A stretch of DNA of 15,352 nt from CAYLZN01 sp964387935 (GTDB taxonomy: Bacteria > Acidobacteriota > Vicinamibacteria > Vicinamibacterales > JAFNAJ01), in the NCBI GenBank assembly GCA_964387935.1, contig CAYLZN010000112.1, positions 1 through 15,352 of the forward strand, written 5' to 3'. This document shows, in pieces, positions 6,868 to 15,025 of this stretch; within the stretch, counting starts at the first letter, position 1, and each line of letters opens with the position of its first letter. Made by a program: the position numbers and the translations under genes. The notes beneath the pieces are model-generated. The model worked only from the letters and a program-made list of their open reading frames with translations. It was not told where the DNA came from and searched no databases.

Positions 6868-7821
6868 ATGATTCAGATCCGACAAGTCACGCGGGTGGGT
6901 GTGGCGGTCGCCGCCGTCGGGGTGTGGCTGGCCCTGACCGGCGGGGCGAAGGTACTGACCAGCCGGCAGACGCCGGCCCAGCCGGCGACCTCGGCGGCGG
7001 CGGCGCAGGGCGGATACGTCGGCGAAGAGACGTGTCTGACGTGCCACGAGAACCAGTCCGTCAAGGGCACCGCACACGGGCGGGTCTTCAACGAGCGGAC
7101 GCCGGCGGCCGGGCAAGGCTGCGAGAGCTGCCACGGCCCCGGGAAGGCGCACGTGGATGGCAGCGGGGACAAGGCGCTGATCGTGAACCCGGCGAATCTG
7201 GGCGTGCGCGAGGCGAGCGCCACCTGCACGACATGCCATAACCGGGGGGCGCACGCCCTGTGGGACGGCAGCCAGCACGACCAGCGGCAGGTGGGGTGCA
7301 CCTCCTGCCACGGCGTGCACAAGGTCGCCGGCGACAAGGGGCTGAAGGGGAAGGACGAACTCGACCTCTGTGGCCAGTGCCACAAGAACATCGTCAACCG
7401 GCAGTTCCGGTTCAACCACATGCCGGTGCGCGAGGGCAAGATGACCTGCTCGTCCTGCCACAACGTGCACGGGTCGGTGAACGTCCGGTTGCTCAAGGCG
7501 GGAACCACTCTTGACGAGAGCTGCGTGAGCTGTCACGCCGAGAAGCGCGGGCCCTTCATCTGGGAGCACGCGCCGGTGTCGGAGTCGTGCACGACCTGCC
7601 ACGAGCCGCACGGCAGCAACAACGACCGCATGCTCATCGCCAAGCAGCCGTTCCTCTGCCAGCGCTGTCACGTGACCTCGCGGCATCCTCCCACCGTCTA
7701 CGAGGGGTATCTGCTGCAGAACTCCCAGAATGCCAACAAGATCTTCGGCCGCTCCTGCGTCAGTTGCCACCAGCAGGTGCACGGCTCGAATGCCCCGTCG
7801 GGCAAGGCATTCCTGCGATAG
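6868..7821 (+). CDS. Decahaem cytochrome c, DmsE/MtrA/PioA family
   Basis: The protein has 317 residues, close to MtrA length. I chose the ATG at 6868 because GAGGAG (6854-6859) lies 8 bases upstream and the product then starts with a signal peptide (MIQIRQVTRVGVAVAAVGVWLA). Ten CXXCH sites lie between C56 and C297: CLTCH, CESCH, CTTCH, CTSCH, CGQCH, CSSCH, CVSCH, CTTCH, CQRCH and CVSCH. The end, SCVSCHQQVHGSNAPSG, is typical of the DmsE family. In MtrA, ten haems form a wire threaded through the MtrB barrel across the outer membrane. The MtrB-type gene follows after 15 bases, so the pair should form such a conduit. Whether electrons go out (reduction of minerals or other external acceptors) or in (iron oxidation, as in PioAB/MtoAB) cannot be read from the sequence. 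Confidence 0.92.
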   Translation: MIQIRQVTRVGVAVAAVGVWLALTGGAKVLTSRQTPAQPATSAAAAQGGYVGEETCLTCHENQSVKGTAHGRVFNERTPAAGQGCESCHGPGKAHVDGSGDKALIVNPANLGVREASATCTTCHNRGAHALWDGSQHDQRQVGCTSCHGVHKVAGDKGLKGKDELDLCGQCHKNIVNRQFRFNHMPVREGKMTCSSCHNVHGSVNVRLLKAGTTLDESCVSCHAEKRGPFIWEHAPVSESCTTCHEPHGSNNDRMLIAKQPFLCQRCHVTSRHPPTVYEGYLLQNSQNANKIFGRSCVSCHQQVHGSNAPSGKAFLR

Positions 7822-7836
7822 GCGAGGAGGACACCG

Positions 7837-10260
7837 ATGCGCAACAGATTCGTGATGCTCACTGCGGCGCTGGCGCTGGCCTCCGCCACTTTTGCGGGGG
7901 CGCAGACGCAGCCACCCGCGCAGACGCCGGCGACGCCCGCGCCAGCCGCCACCACGTCGGCCCCCTACGTCGGGTCGATCGATTTCGGCGCGAGAGGGAC
8001 GGACACCGACGGCGACGCGGCGCGCTTCGAGCGCTACCGCGATACGCGGAACGGGGTGTACTCGGCCATCAATCTCGCCAAGGACACCGACAAGTTCTGG
8101 TACGACCTGAACGCCAGCCAGATCGGCTATCGCGATCAGCAGTACTACTTCGACTACGGGAATCGACTTCTGAACTTCAACTTCTTCTTCGATTCGATTC
8201 CGCTGAACTACCTGTATGGCGCCCGGACACCGTGGGACCGCGGCAACACGACGCTCACCCTCAACACGGCCGCTCGGCAGCAGGTGCAGGGACCGACCAA
8301 CTCGACCACCGACGGCGTGGTCGGCGTGCCGTGCGCGCCCGGCGGGCCGCCGGCCGCGTGCGGCAATCCGGCCCAGGCCCAGCAGGCGCTCGCCAACCGC
8401 TCCATCTACAACAACATCGCGCCGGAGTTCGACATGCAGGCGAAGCGCCAGACGTGGGGCGCGAACGGCACCGTGTTCGCCACGCGCGATGTCGGCATCA
8501 ACCTCTCCTTCGCCAGCACGAAGAAGAGCGGCGAGATGCCCTGGGGGGCCTCGCACTCGTTCAACAACGCGAACGAGATTCCGATCCCGCTCGACAACCG
8601 GACCAACGACTTCTCGACCGGCATCGAGTTCGTCAAGCCGAAGGGGATGGTCCGCGTGGCATGGGACGGATCCTGGTTCAGCAACAGCAATCAGGTCCTC
8701 ATCTGGGACAACCCGATCCGCGCGACGGACTTCTCCAACGGCCTCGCGCCACCGAGCGGGCCGTACGACCCGAGCGGCTACAGCAACGGTAACGGTGCGG
8801 CGCAGGGCCGCATGGCCCTCTGGCCCAACAACTCGTGGCAGATGTTCGGGGCCACCGGCCTGTACAAGCTGGCGCGTGGCACGTCGATCAACGGCACGTT
8901 GCAGTACCGGACGATGGACCAGAACGAGTCGCTGATCCCGTGGACGATCAACCCGCTCATCACGCAGAACTCCGTTTACGCTCTCTTCCCGCAACTGGCG
9001 ACCCTGCCGCGGTCCACGGCCGAGGCTGGGGCGAGCGGGCTCAACGCCCTGTTCAACTTCACGACGCGGCCGTGGCAGCGGGTCAGCCTCCAGGCGCGCT
9101 ACCGCTACAACGAGCGCGACGTGAACACGCCCGAGTTCGATGCCAACGAGTACGTCCGCTTCGACGCGGTGCCCGAGGACATCGAGCACGGCCACTCTGC
9201 GCAGTTCGACGTGACGCGGCAGAATTTCGACGCCAGCGCCACGTTCAGCCTGCTGCAGTACGGCTCGTTCCGGCTCGGGTACGGCCATGAGGGCTACGAG
9301 CGAGAAGGCCGCGGCTTCGCCGACACGAGCGAGAACACTCTCCGCCTGTCGTACGACTCGATGGGGCTCTCCTTCATGCAGCTCCGGGCCTCCCTGGACT
9401 ACGGCCAGCGACGCGGTGACGGGTTCCACATGACCGGCGTGGACTACGAGATCCAGGACGCCGGCGAGCAGCCCGGCCTCCGCTACTACGACGAGTCGGA
9501 TCGGAACCGGACCAAGGGCTCGCTGATGCTCAGCGCCAATCCGACCGACCTCATGTCGGTCTACCTCCAGTTCGCCGCGGGCAAGGATACGTTCAAGGGC
9601 GACGACTCGATTCCGGTGGGCCGTGAGTTCTTCGGGCTGCTGGATCAGGACTTCTACAGCTGGAACATCGGCCTGTCGCTCGCGCCGCGCGAGGACATCG
9701 CCTTCGGCGCCAACTACGGCCGCGACAAGTACTCGGCGCAGCAGAAGTCGCGGAACGCCAACCCTCCGCCGGACGCGTCCTGGACGGACCCGAATCGGAA
9801 CTGGTTCCTCGACCATGCCGACACGGTCAACAACCTGAACCTGTATCTCGACCTGATGAACGTCGGCGGCGCCGGCATCCAGTTTGGCTACGACTACAGC
9901 GACTCCGACGGGGCCTTCGAGCACAGCGGGCCGCGAATCGACCAGTTCAACGCAGGCATCGGCTGCTCGACGGGCGTCACGGACTGCTTCATCCCGCTGC
10001 CGAACGTCACCAACACCTGGCACCGGTTCACGGCGGACGTGAAGTACTTCTTCACCAGCCAGGTCGGTGCGGGCGTCGGGCTCTACTACGAGAAGTTCGA
10101 CGTCACGGACTTCGCGACGATCGACAGCAGCGGCGCCGCGGTGTTCCAGGGCGCAACCGACATCGTCCGCATCGACTACCTCGGTGAGCTGATGACGGGC
10201 TACATGAACCGGCCGTACAGCGGGTTCAGCTTCTTCGCCCGCCTGCTGTATCGCTTCTAG
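7837..10260 (+). CDS. MtrB/PioB-family outer-membrane beta-barrel of the electron conduit
   Basis: The protein has 807 residues; GAGGAGG at 7824-7830 precedes the ATG. The signal peptide MRNRFVMLTAALALASATFAGA (cut after A22) is followed by a Pro/Ala/Thr-rich linker to about residue 47. The rest alternates short aromatic-rich strands with polar Asn/Asp/Gly-rich turns, and the last residues, FFARLLYRF, end in Phe as expected for BAM-inserted barrels. MtrB sheaths the decahaem wire; the gene order decahaem-barrel supports this. There is no N-terminal CXXC pair of the Shewanella MtrB type. Four cysteines fall in two close pairs, C166/C175 and C710/C717, which could form loop disulfides. It is longer than Shewanella MtrB (about 700 residues), suggesting longer loops. 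No MtrC-like gene follows. Confidence 0.9.
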   Translation: MRNRFVMLTAALALASATFAGAQTQPPAQTPATPAPAATTSAPYVGSIDFGARGTDTDGDAARFERYRDTRNGVYSAINLAKDTDKFWYDLNASQIGYRDQQYYFDYGNRLLNFNFFFDSIPLNYLYGARTPWDRGNTTLTLNTAARQQVQGPTNSTTDGVVGVPCAPGGPPAACGNPAQAQQALANRSIYNNIAPEFDMQAKRQTWGANGTVFATRDVGINLSFASTKKSGEMPWGASHSFNNANEIPIPLDNRTNDFSTGIEFVKPKGMVRVAWDGSWFSNSNQVLIWDNPIRATDFSNGLAPPSGPYDPSGYSNGNGAAQGRMALWPNNSWQMFGATGLYKLARGTSINGTLQYRTMDQNESLIPWTINPLITQNSVYALFPQLATLPRSTAEAGASGLNALFNFTTRPWQRVSLQARYRYNERDVNTPEFDANEYVRFDAVPEDIEHGHSAQFDVTRQNFDASATFSLLQYGSFRLGYGHEGYEREGRGFADTSENTLRLSYDSMGLSFMQLRASLDYGQRRGDGFHMTGVDYEIQDAGEQPGLRYYDESDRNRTKGSLMLSANPTDLMSVYLQFAAGKDTFKGDDSIPVGREFFGLLDQDFYSWNIGLSLAPREDIAFGANYGRDKYSAQQKSRNANPPPDASWTDPNRNWFLDHADTVNNLNLYLDLMNVGGAGIQFGYDYSDSDGAFEHSGPRIDQFNAGIGCSTGVTDCFIPLPNVTNTWHRFTADVKYFFTSQVGAGVGLYYEKFDVTDFATIDSSGAAVFQGATDIVRIDYLGELMTGYMNRPYSGFSFFARLLYRF

Positions 10261-10284
10261 GCGGATTCACCACGCGACAGGCCG

Positions 10285-10325
10285 ACGGCCGGGCGGTTTC
10301 GTGACCGCCCGGCCGTTCGTGTTTT
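10285..10325 (+). terminator. Intrinsic terminator closing the electron-transfer operon
   Basis: A perfect 13-bp stem (acggccgggcggt / accgcccggccgt) with a ttcgtg loop ends at 10316 and is followed by tcgtgtttt. It starts 25 bases after the barrel gene stop. The stem is long and GC-rich and the T-run is short and interrupted, but it is the best terminator in the window, and it separates the cytochrome block from the feo genes. Confidence 0.85.
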
Positions 10326-10329
10326 GCGG

Positions 10330-10350
10330 CCGGTGTCAACGTGACACCGG
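10330..10350. promoter_or_regulatory. 9-bp inverted repeat, possible feo operator
   Basis: The sequence ccggtgtca-acg-tgacaccgg is a perfect inverted repeat, built from a TGTCA/TGACA core. A further gtgaca half-site begins at 10361, 20 bases (about two helical turns) after the one at 10341. It overlaps the candidate -35 element. It does not look like a standard Fur box, which is A/T-rich, so the regulator is unknown. It could also form a small hairpin behind the terminator. Confidence 0.45.
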
Positions 10351-10370
10351 GCCTCCGACCGTGACAGAAT
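10341..10370 (+). promoter_or_regulatory. Candidate promoter for feoB-feoA-kinase
   Basis: GTGACA (10341-10346; five of six matches to TTGACA) and CAGAAT (10365-10370; four of six to TATAAT) are 18 bases apart. This would start transcription near 10377, about 34 bases before the preferred FeoB ATG. It follows directly after the terminator, where a new promoter is expected. Confidence 0.4.
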
Positions 10371-10410
10371 CGAGGCTTTGCGGGTGGCCTCGTCCTCCCC
10401 GCGGTATGTC

Positions 10411-12198
10411 ATGTCCTGCCCTCAGCCCTCGTCACCAACCGTGGCTCCGAGCGTCCTGACGCTGCGGTCGCACCCGCTCCGGATCGCACTCGTCGGGCAT
10501 CCCAATGTCGGGAAGAGCGCGCTCTTTGGTCGTCTGACCGGGCGCTACGCCACCGTCTCCAACTACCCGGGAACCACCGTGTCGGTCACCCGTGGCCGTG
10601 CCGTGGTCGGCGCGGAGGTGTGCGACATCATCGACACGCCAGGGGTGAATGCCCTCCAGGGCACGCTGAGCGAAGACGAGGAGGTCACGCGGAGGCTGAT
10701 GACCTCGGGGGAGACCGAGCTCATCATTCAGGTGGCCGACGCCAGGAATCTGCGTCGTGCCCTCATGCTCACGGCCCAGCTCGCCCATCTGCGGGCGCCA
10801 ATGGTCCTGGCCCTCAACCTGGTCGACGAAGCGCACGAGATGGGCATTGCCGTGAATCGGGCGGCGCTCGAGCACGTGCTGGGCGTGCCGGTCGTCGAAA
10901 CCGTCGCCACCGAGGGTCGGGGGCTGCCGGATCTGAAGGAGGCCCTCACGCGCGCGGCCTGCCCGACAGGCGCGCCCGCCGGCTCTCAGACGGTCCTGGC
11001 CCACTGGGCCGACGAGGTCGTCCGCCAGGTCCGGAGCCGCCAGCCCGTGGCGCGCGTGCGCTGGCAGGAGCGCCTGGCGCACGCCGCGCGGGAGCCGCTC
11101 ACGGGGCTGCCCATCCTGCTGGTCGTGCTCTATCTCTTCTACCTCGCCGTCGGGGTGTTCGGTGCGCAGACGCTGGTGGGGTTCCTCGAGGAGGGCGTGT
11201 TCGGCACGTGGATCAACCCCCTCGCCACGCGCCTCGCCGATCAGCTCCCGTGGGCGCTCGCGCGGGATTTCCTCGTGGGCGACTACGGCGTGATCACGAT
11301 GGGACTCACCTACGCGATCGCCATCGTGCTGCCGGTGGTCGCAACGTTCTTCTTCGTCTTCGGGTTTCTCGAGGACAGCGGGTACATCCCGCGCGTGGCG
11401 ATCTTCACCGATCGCATCTTCCGCAGCATGGGTCTCAACGGCAAGGCCGTGCTGCCGATGGTGCTCGGCCTCGGCTGCGACACGATGGCCACGATGACCA
11501 CGCGGATCCTCGGCACGCCGAAGGAGCGGCTGATCGCCATCACGCTGTTGTCCCTGGGGGTGCCGTGTTCGGCCCAGCTGGCCACCATCATGGGCATCCT
11601 CGGCGGGATCTCGCTGTTCGCCCTGCTCACGCTGTTCGGCGTCGTGATGGCGCAGATGTTCCTGGTCGGCTGGCTGGCGGCGCGAGTGCTGAAGGGGGAT
11701 CGCTCCGAGTTCATCCTCGAGCTGCCGCCGCTGCGCTGGCCGCGTTTCAAGAACCTGCTGATGAAGACGGGGCTGCGCGTGCGGTGGTATCTCGGGGAGG
11801 CCGTGCCGCTGTTCCTCTATGGCACGGTGCTGCTGTTCGTGCTCGACCGGACCGGTGGCCTGGCGTGGATCACCAGGGCTGCTCAGCCCGTCGTCGTGTC
11901 CCTGCTCGGGCTCCCCGCCGACACGGCCCACGTGTTCGTGATGGGGTTCCTGCGACGGGACTATGGCGCCGCGGGCCTGTTCTCGCTGTCGAAGGCCGGC
12001 GCGCTGACGGGCGTCCAGGCGGTCGTGGCCCTGACGGTCATGACGCTCTTCGTTCCCTGCGTCGCGCACTTCCTCATGGTCGTCAAGGAACGCGGCCTCA
12101 GGACGGGGCTGGCGATCGTGGGCGTCGTGACGCCCATTGCGATCGGCACCGGAGCTGCGCTCAACTATGCATTCAGGGCCCTTGGTATCACGTTTTGA
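10411..12198 (+). CDS. feoB: FeoB ferrous iron transporter
   Basis: The protein has 595 residues counted from the ATG at 10411; an in-frame TTG at 10378 would add 11 residues but lies at the predicted transcription start. The N-terminal G domain has G1 GHPNVGKSA (G29-S36), G2 NYPGTT, G3 DTPG and G4 NLVD. After a linker come many membrane helices with the FeoB gate regions: LGLGCDTMATMTTR (C356) and LGVPCSAQLATIMG (C386). FeoB imports Fe(II) through the inner membrane, controlled by the GTPase domain. The first gate reads GCDTMA where well-studied FeoBs have GCNVPA-like residues, indicating a divergent subgroup. The stop overlaps the start of feoA. Co-location with the cytochrome block suggests iron import for haem and Fe-S assembly, or growth where Fe(II) is abundant. 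Confidence 0.93.
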   Translation: MSCPQPSSPTVAPSVLTLRSHPLRIALVGHPNVGKSALFGRLTGRYATVSNYPGTTVSVTRGRAVVGAEVCDIIDTPGVNALQGTLSEDEEVTRRLMTSGETELIIQVADARNLRRALMLTAQLAHLRAPMVLALNLVDEAHEMGIAVNRAALEHVLGVPVVETVATEGRGLPDLKEALTRAACPTGAPAGSQTVLAHWADEVVRQVRSRQPVARVRWQERLAHAAREPLTGLPILLVVLYLFYLAVGVFGAQTLVGFLEEGVFGTWINPLATRLADQLPWALARDFLVGDYGVITMGLTYAIAIVLPVVATFFFVFGFLEDSGYIPRVAIFTDRIFRSMGLNGKAVLPMVLGLGCDTMATMTTRILGTPKERLIAITLLSLGVPCSAQLATIMGILGGISLFALLTLFGVVMAQMFLVGWLAARVLKGDRSEFILELPPLRWPRFKNLLMKTGLRVRWYLGEAVPLFLYGTVLLFVLDRTGGLAWITRAAQPVVVSLLGLPADTAHVFVMGFLRRDYGAAGLFSLSKAGALTGVQAVVALTVMTLFVPCVAHFLMVVKERGLRTGLAIVGVVTPIAIGTGAALNYAFRALGITF

Positions 12199-12421
12199 CG
12201 AGGCGCTGCGGCTGTCGGCGCTGGCGCCCGGCACCACGGCCGTCGTGAGGCGCGTCGTCGGCGGGGACTCTCGCGCCGACCGCCTGGCGGCACTCGGCAT
12301 CACGCCCGGCGCCGTTGTCCAGGTGCTCCAGACGTTCCCCGGCGTCGTGTTCCGGTGTGACGAAACGGAACTGGCGGTCGAGCCGGCCGTGGCCCGGTCG
12401 ATTCTGGTCGAACTCCTGTGA
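12167..12421 (+). CDS. feoA: FeoA, small SH3-like partner of FeoB
   Basis: The protein has 84 residues from the ATG at 12167 (GGAG at 12151-12154), overlapping feoB by 32 bases. A TTG at 12182 is an alternative start giving 79 residues; the longer frame beginning at 12137 is less likely. The sequence LSALAPGTTAVVRRVVGG, then DRLAALGITPGAVVQVLQ and ELAVEPAVARSILVEL matches the FeoA pattern of an SH3-like barrel: the L-x-x-LGI-x-PG segment is diagnostic. FeoA is a cytoplasmic accessory protein for FeoB. It follows feoB, whereas in many bacteria it precedes it. Its stop overlaps the kinase GTG by four bases (GTGA). Confidence 0.88.
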   Translation: MHSGPLVSRFDEALRLSALAPGTTAVVRRVVGGDSRADRLAALGITPGAVVQVLQTFPGVVFRCDETELAVEPAVARSILVELL

Positions 12422-14127
12422 CCATGCACATCGCGTCCTCGCAGCACGTCGATCACGGCGGACCTCTCGTCGACTCCGATCGCACGCAGGCGTCTACCGC
12501 CCTGCAACAGGAGATCGTGGCCTCGCTGGGTCGCCACGCGCTCAGGCGAGAGGACCTGGGCCAGTTGCTCGGCCGGGGGCTCGCCCTCGTCCGCGACGCG
12601 CTGGAGGTGCCCATGGTGGCCCTCTTCGAGCCGGTCCCTGGCGTCGAGATGCTGATGATGCGCACGGGGATCGGCTGGCGCGACGGGGTCGTCGGCCAGC
12701 TGCTGCAGAACTCCGATGCGAACACGCAGGTGACCTACGCGCTCGAGCGCGGCGAGGCGGTCGTGACGGTCGATGCCCGCGAGGCCGTCGGGTTCCATGG
12801 CCTGCCGCTGTTTCGCGAGCACGGCGTCGCCAGCGGCATCAGCGTCGTGACTGCCGGACCCGAGGGCCCGAGCGGCGTGCTCGGCGCCTACTCACAGGAC
12901 GTACGGGCCTTCAGCGCCGGCGACGTGCACTTCGTGCAGGCCGTCGCGAACATCCTGGCGGCAGCCATCGAGCGCAAGGTGGCCGAGGAGGGTCTGATCC
13001 AGAGCCAGGTTCGCCTGCAGAGTGTGCAGAAGATGGAGGCCATCGGCCGGCTCGCGGGCGGCATCGCGCACGACTTCAACAACCTCGTGCAGGCCATCGG
13101 CGGCTACACCGAGATGCTGCTCAAGCGGTTGCCCGAAGGGGACCCCCTCCATCGGAGTGCCGAGGAGATCAAGAAGGCCGGGGATCGCGCCGCGGCCCTC
13201 ACGCGGCAGTTGCTCGCCTTCAGTCGCCAGCAGGTGTTGCAGCCGAAGATCCTGGATCTGAACCGGGTCGTGATGACCGTGCATGGCCTGCTGCGCCGGC
13301 TGATCGGTGAGGACATCGAGCTGGAGACCATCCTGGCCGTGGATCTCGGCACCGTGCGGGCCGACGCCGCGCAGCTCGAGCAGGTGCTCATGAACCTCGC
13401 CGTGAACGCTCGCGATGCGATGCCGGACGGCGGGACGCTCACCGTCGAGACACGAAACGTGGAGCTCACCCAGGACGACCAGCGGGAGGCGTTCGCCATC
13501 CAGACCGGCGACTACGTGCTGCTGTCGGTGTCCGACACCGGACACGGCATGGACGTCGAGACGAGGGCGCGGGCCTTCGAGCCGTTCTTCACCACCAAGC
13601 CGCAAGGGACGGGCCTGGGGCTCTCCACCGTGTACGGCATCACCAAGCAGAGCGGCGGCTACATCTGGCTCGACAGCGAAGTGAGCATGGGCACGAGGGT
13701 CCGGATCTACCTGCCGCGGGTTGAAGGGGAAGTCGAGGCGGTCGAACCCAAGCGCCGACAAACCCGGCATGCGCCGCGCGGCTCGGAGACGCTCCTGCTC
13801 GTCGAGGACGAAGAGGGCGTGCGCGAGCTGATTCGCGAGTGGATGAGCGGTCATGGCTACACGGTGCTGGCCGCACAGTACGAAGGGCCCATCGACCTGC
13901 TCCTGGCCGACGTCGTCATGCCGCAGATGGGAGGACCGGCGCTTGCGGCGCGGCTGCTTCCGGGCCGCCCGGAAATGCAGGTGATCTACGTGTCGGGGTA
14001 CGCCGACGAGGCCATCGGGGATCCGGAGATGCTCAAGGCCGGCGCGGCGTTCCTGCAGAAGCCGTTCACGCTCGACAGCCTCGTGCGCAAGGTCCGTGAG
14101 ATCCTGGACCTCCGGAAACGGCGCTGA
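12418..14127 (+). CDS. Hybrid histidine kinase: GAF, HisKA, HATPase, receiver
   Basis: The protein has 569 residues. The GTG at 12418 overlaps the feoA stop (GTGA), implying coupled translation; an ATG at 12424 is the alternative. There is no signal peptide or membrane helix, so it is cytoplasmic. A GAF-like sensor spans about 27-185, followed by a coiled-coil-like linker, HisKA with the phospho-accepting H218 (GGIAHDFNN), then HATPase with N330 (NLAVNARDAM), D373 (DTGHGM), FEPFFTTK and GTGLGLSTVYG (397-407). A C-terminal receiver has D464, phosphoacceptor D498, S526 and K548. D464 to D498 is 34 residues instead of the usual 43-45: the segment after GYTVL is shortened, removing most of helix 2. 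No DNA-binding domain is present, so phosphate presumably passes to another protein. Co-transcription with feoBA hints at iron or redox sensing. Confidence 0.9.
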   Translation: MTMHIASSQHVDHGGPLVDSDRTQASTALQQEIVASLGRHALRREDLGQLLGRGLALVRDALEVPMVALFEPVPGVEMLMMRTGIGWRDGVVGQLLQNSDANTQVTYALERGEAVVTVDAREAVGFHGLPLFREHGVASGISVVTAGPEGPSGVLGAYSQDVRAFSAGDVHFVQAVANILAAAIERKVAEEGLIQSQVRLQSVQKMEAIGRLAGGIAHDFNNLVQAIGGYTEMLLKRLPEGDPLHRSAEEIKKAGDRAAALTRQLLAFSRQQVLQPKILDLNRVVMTVHGLLRRLIGEDIELETILAVDLGTVRADAAQLEQVLMNLAVNARDAMPDGGTLTVETRNVELTQDDQREAFAIQTGDYVLLSVSDTGHGMDVETRARAFEPFFTTKPQGTGLGLSTVYGITKQSGGYIWLDSEVSMGTRVRIYLPRVEGEVEAVEPKRRQTRHAPRGSETLLLVEDEEGVRELIREWMSGHGYTVLAAQYEGPIDLLLADVVMPQMGGPALAARLLPGRPEMQVIYVSGYADEAIGDPEMLKAGAAFLQKPFTLDSLVRKVREILDLRKRR

Positions 14128-14152
14128 TCGCCGCGGCGCATCGACCAGGGGG

Positions 14153-15013
14153 TCAGGCGAGGATCTGGCGGGCCACCTCGAACAGGCCCGGTGCCCGCGC
14201 GTCGGTCGCCTCGAGCCAGGCCGCATCGATGTCGAGCAGGGCACACACGGAATCCTCCAGCAGATTGGCGTCTTCCTGCGCGCAGCCGAACCCGTAGCGG
14301 TGGCTCAGCCGGTTCGCCAGATACGCGACGGCCGCGTCGTGCAGGGCATCGGCGGGGGCGGCCATGTAGTCGTGGTGGAACCGGATAGGGGCCGACAGGC
14401 TCTCCGGCAGCTTCCACTTGTCGACGACGAGCGTGCCCGCCAGAGGATGGTAGCGTGCGAGGGCGAGGTCGACCTCACCGTCGCTCAGGGCGCCCGGGCG
14501 ATGACGCCGGTACTCGTGCGCGCGTTTGAGGATGACCAGCTTGCCGATGTCGTGGAGCAGCCCGCACAGGAACGCCTCCTCGACGTCGGCACCTACCGTT
14601 TCGGCGACCAGCCGGGCCACGTACGCCGTCCCGAGCGCATGATCGACCATCGGCTTGCCCCGCTGCGCGTAAACCGCGGGGTCCTGCAGGCGGGAGGTGA
14701 AGCTCACCGCGACGACCACGTTCCTCACCGCATTGATGCCCAGGCGCACGATCGCTTCCGTGACACTGGTGATCGGCTGGGTCGGGCACGAGTAGGCGGA
14801 GTTGGCCAGCCCGAGCACCCGGGCCGCGAGCACCTGGTCCTTGGCCACGAGCCCGGATAGTGTGTGGATACTGAGGTCTGGGTTCCCGACCATCTCGATG
14901 ACCCGGTGGGCCAGCGCCGGGAGCATCGGCAGCACGAGCGCATCCGCGCGCAGCCAATGAGGGAACTCGTCTGGGGGGTCCGCGTCCCGGGTCGCCGGAG
15001 TCGTTGCCAGCAT
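14153..15013 (-). CDS. HDOD-domain signalling protein
   Basis: The protein has 286 residues from the ATG giving MLATTPATRDADPP; the frame is open upstream but its translation is not protein-like. An HDOD domain covers about 25-220: LPMLPALAHRVIEMV, a VAKDQVLAARVLGLANSAY core (residues 56-74), then SVTEAIVRLGINAVRNVVV. An HD-like LLHDIGK motif has H154-D155. HDOD proteins relate to HD/HD-GYP domains but usually lack the full metal set and act in signalling, chemotaxis or stress regulation. There is no attached receiver, GGDEF or EAL domain. It converges on the hybrid kinase with 25 bases between stops, and is divergent from the partial kinase on its other side, so it probably has its own promoter. 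Confidence 0.88.
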   Translation of the reverse strand: MLATTPATRDADPPDEFPHWLRADALVLPMLPALAHRVIEMVGNPDLSIHTLSGLVAKDQVLAARVLGLANSAYSCPTQPITSVTEAIVRLGINAVRNVVVAVSFTSRLQDPAVYAQRGKPMVDHALGTAYVARLVAETVGADVEEAFLCGLLHDIGKLVILKRAHEYRRHRPGALSDGEVDLALARYHPLAGTLVVDKWKLPESLSAPIRFHHDYMAAPADALHDAAVAYLANRLSHRYGFGCAQEDANLLEDSVCALLDIDAAWLEATDARAPGLFEVARQILA

Positions 15014-15025
15014 GCGTGCATCCGG

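Noticed and set aside
4195..10023. Antisense open frame of 1942 codons across the cytochrome block
   Set aside because: It is the mirror of GC-rich codon use in the real plus-strand genes, is rich in Arg/Val/Gly/Glu with no domains, and spans several well-supported genes with haem motifs.
10432..12822. Antisense 796-codon frame opposite feoB, feoA and the kinase
   Set aside because: Low-complexity Arg/His/Glu/Gln-rich translation without motifs; the plus-strand genes have complete family signatures.
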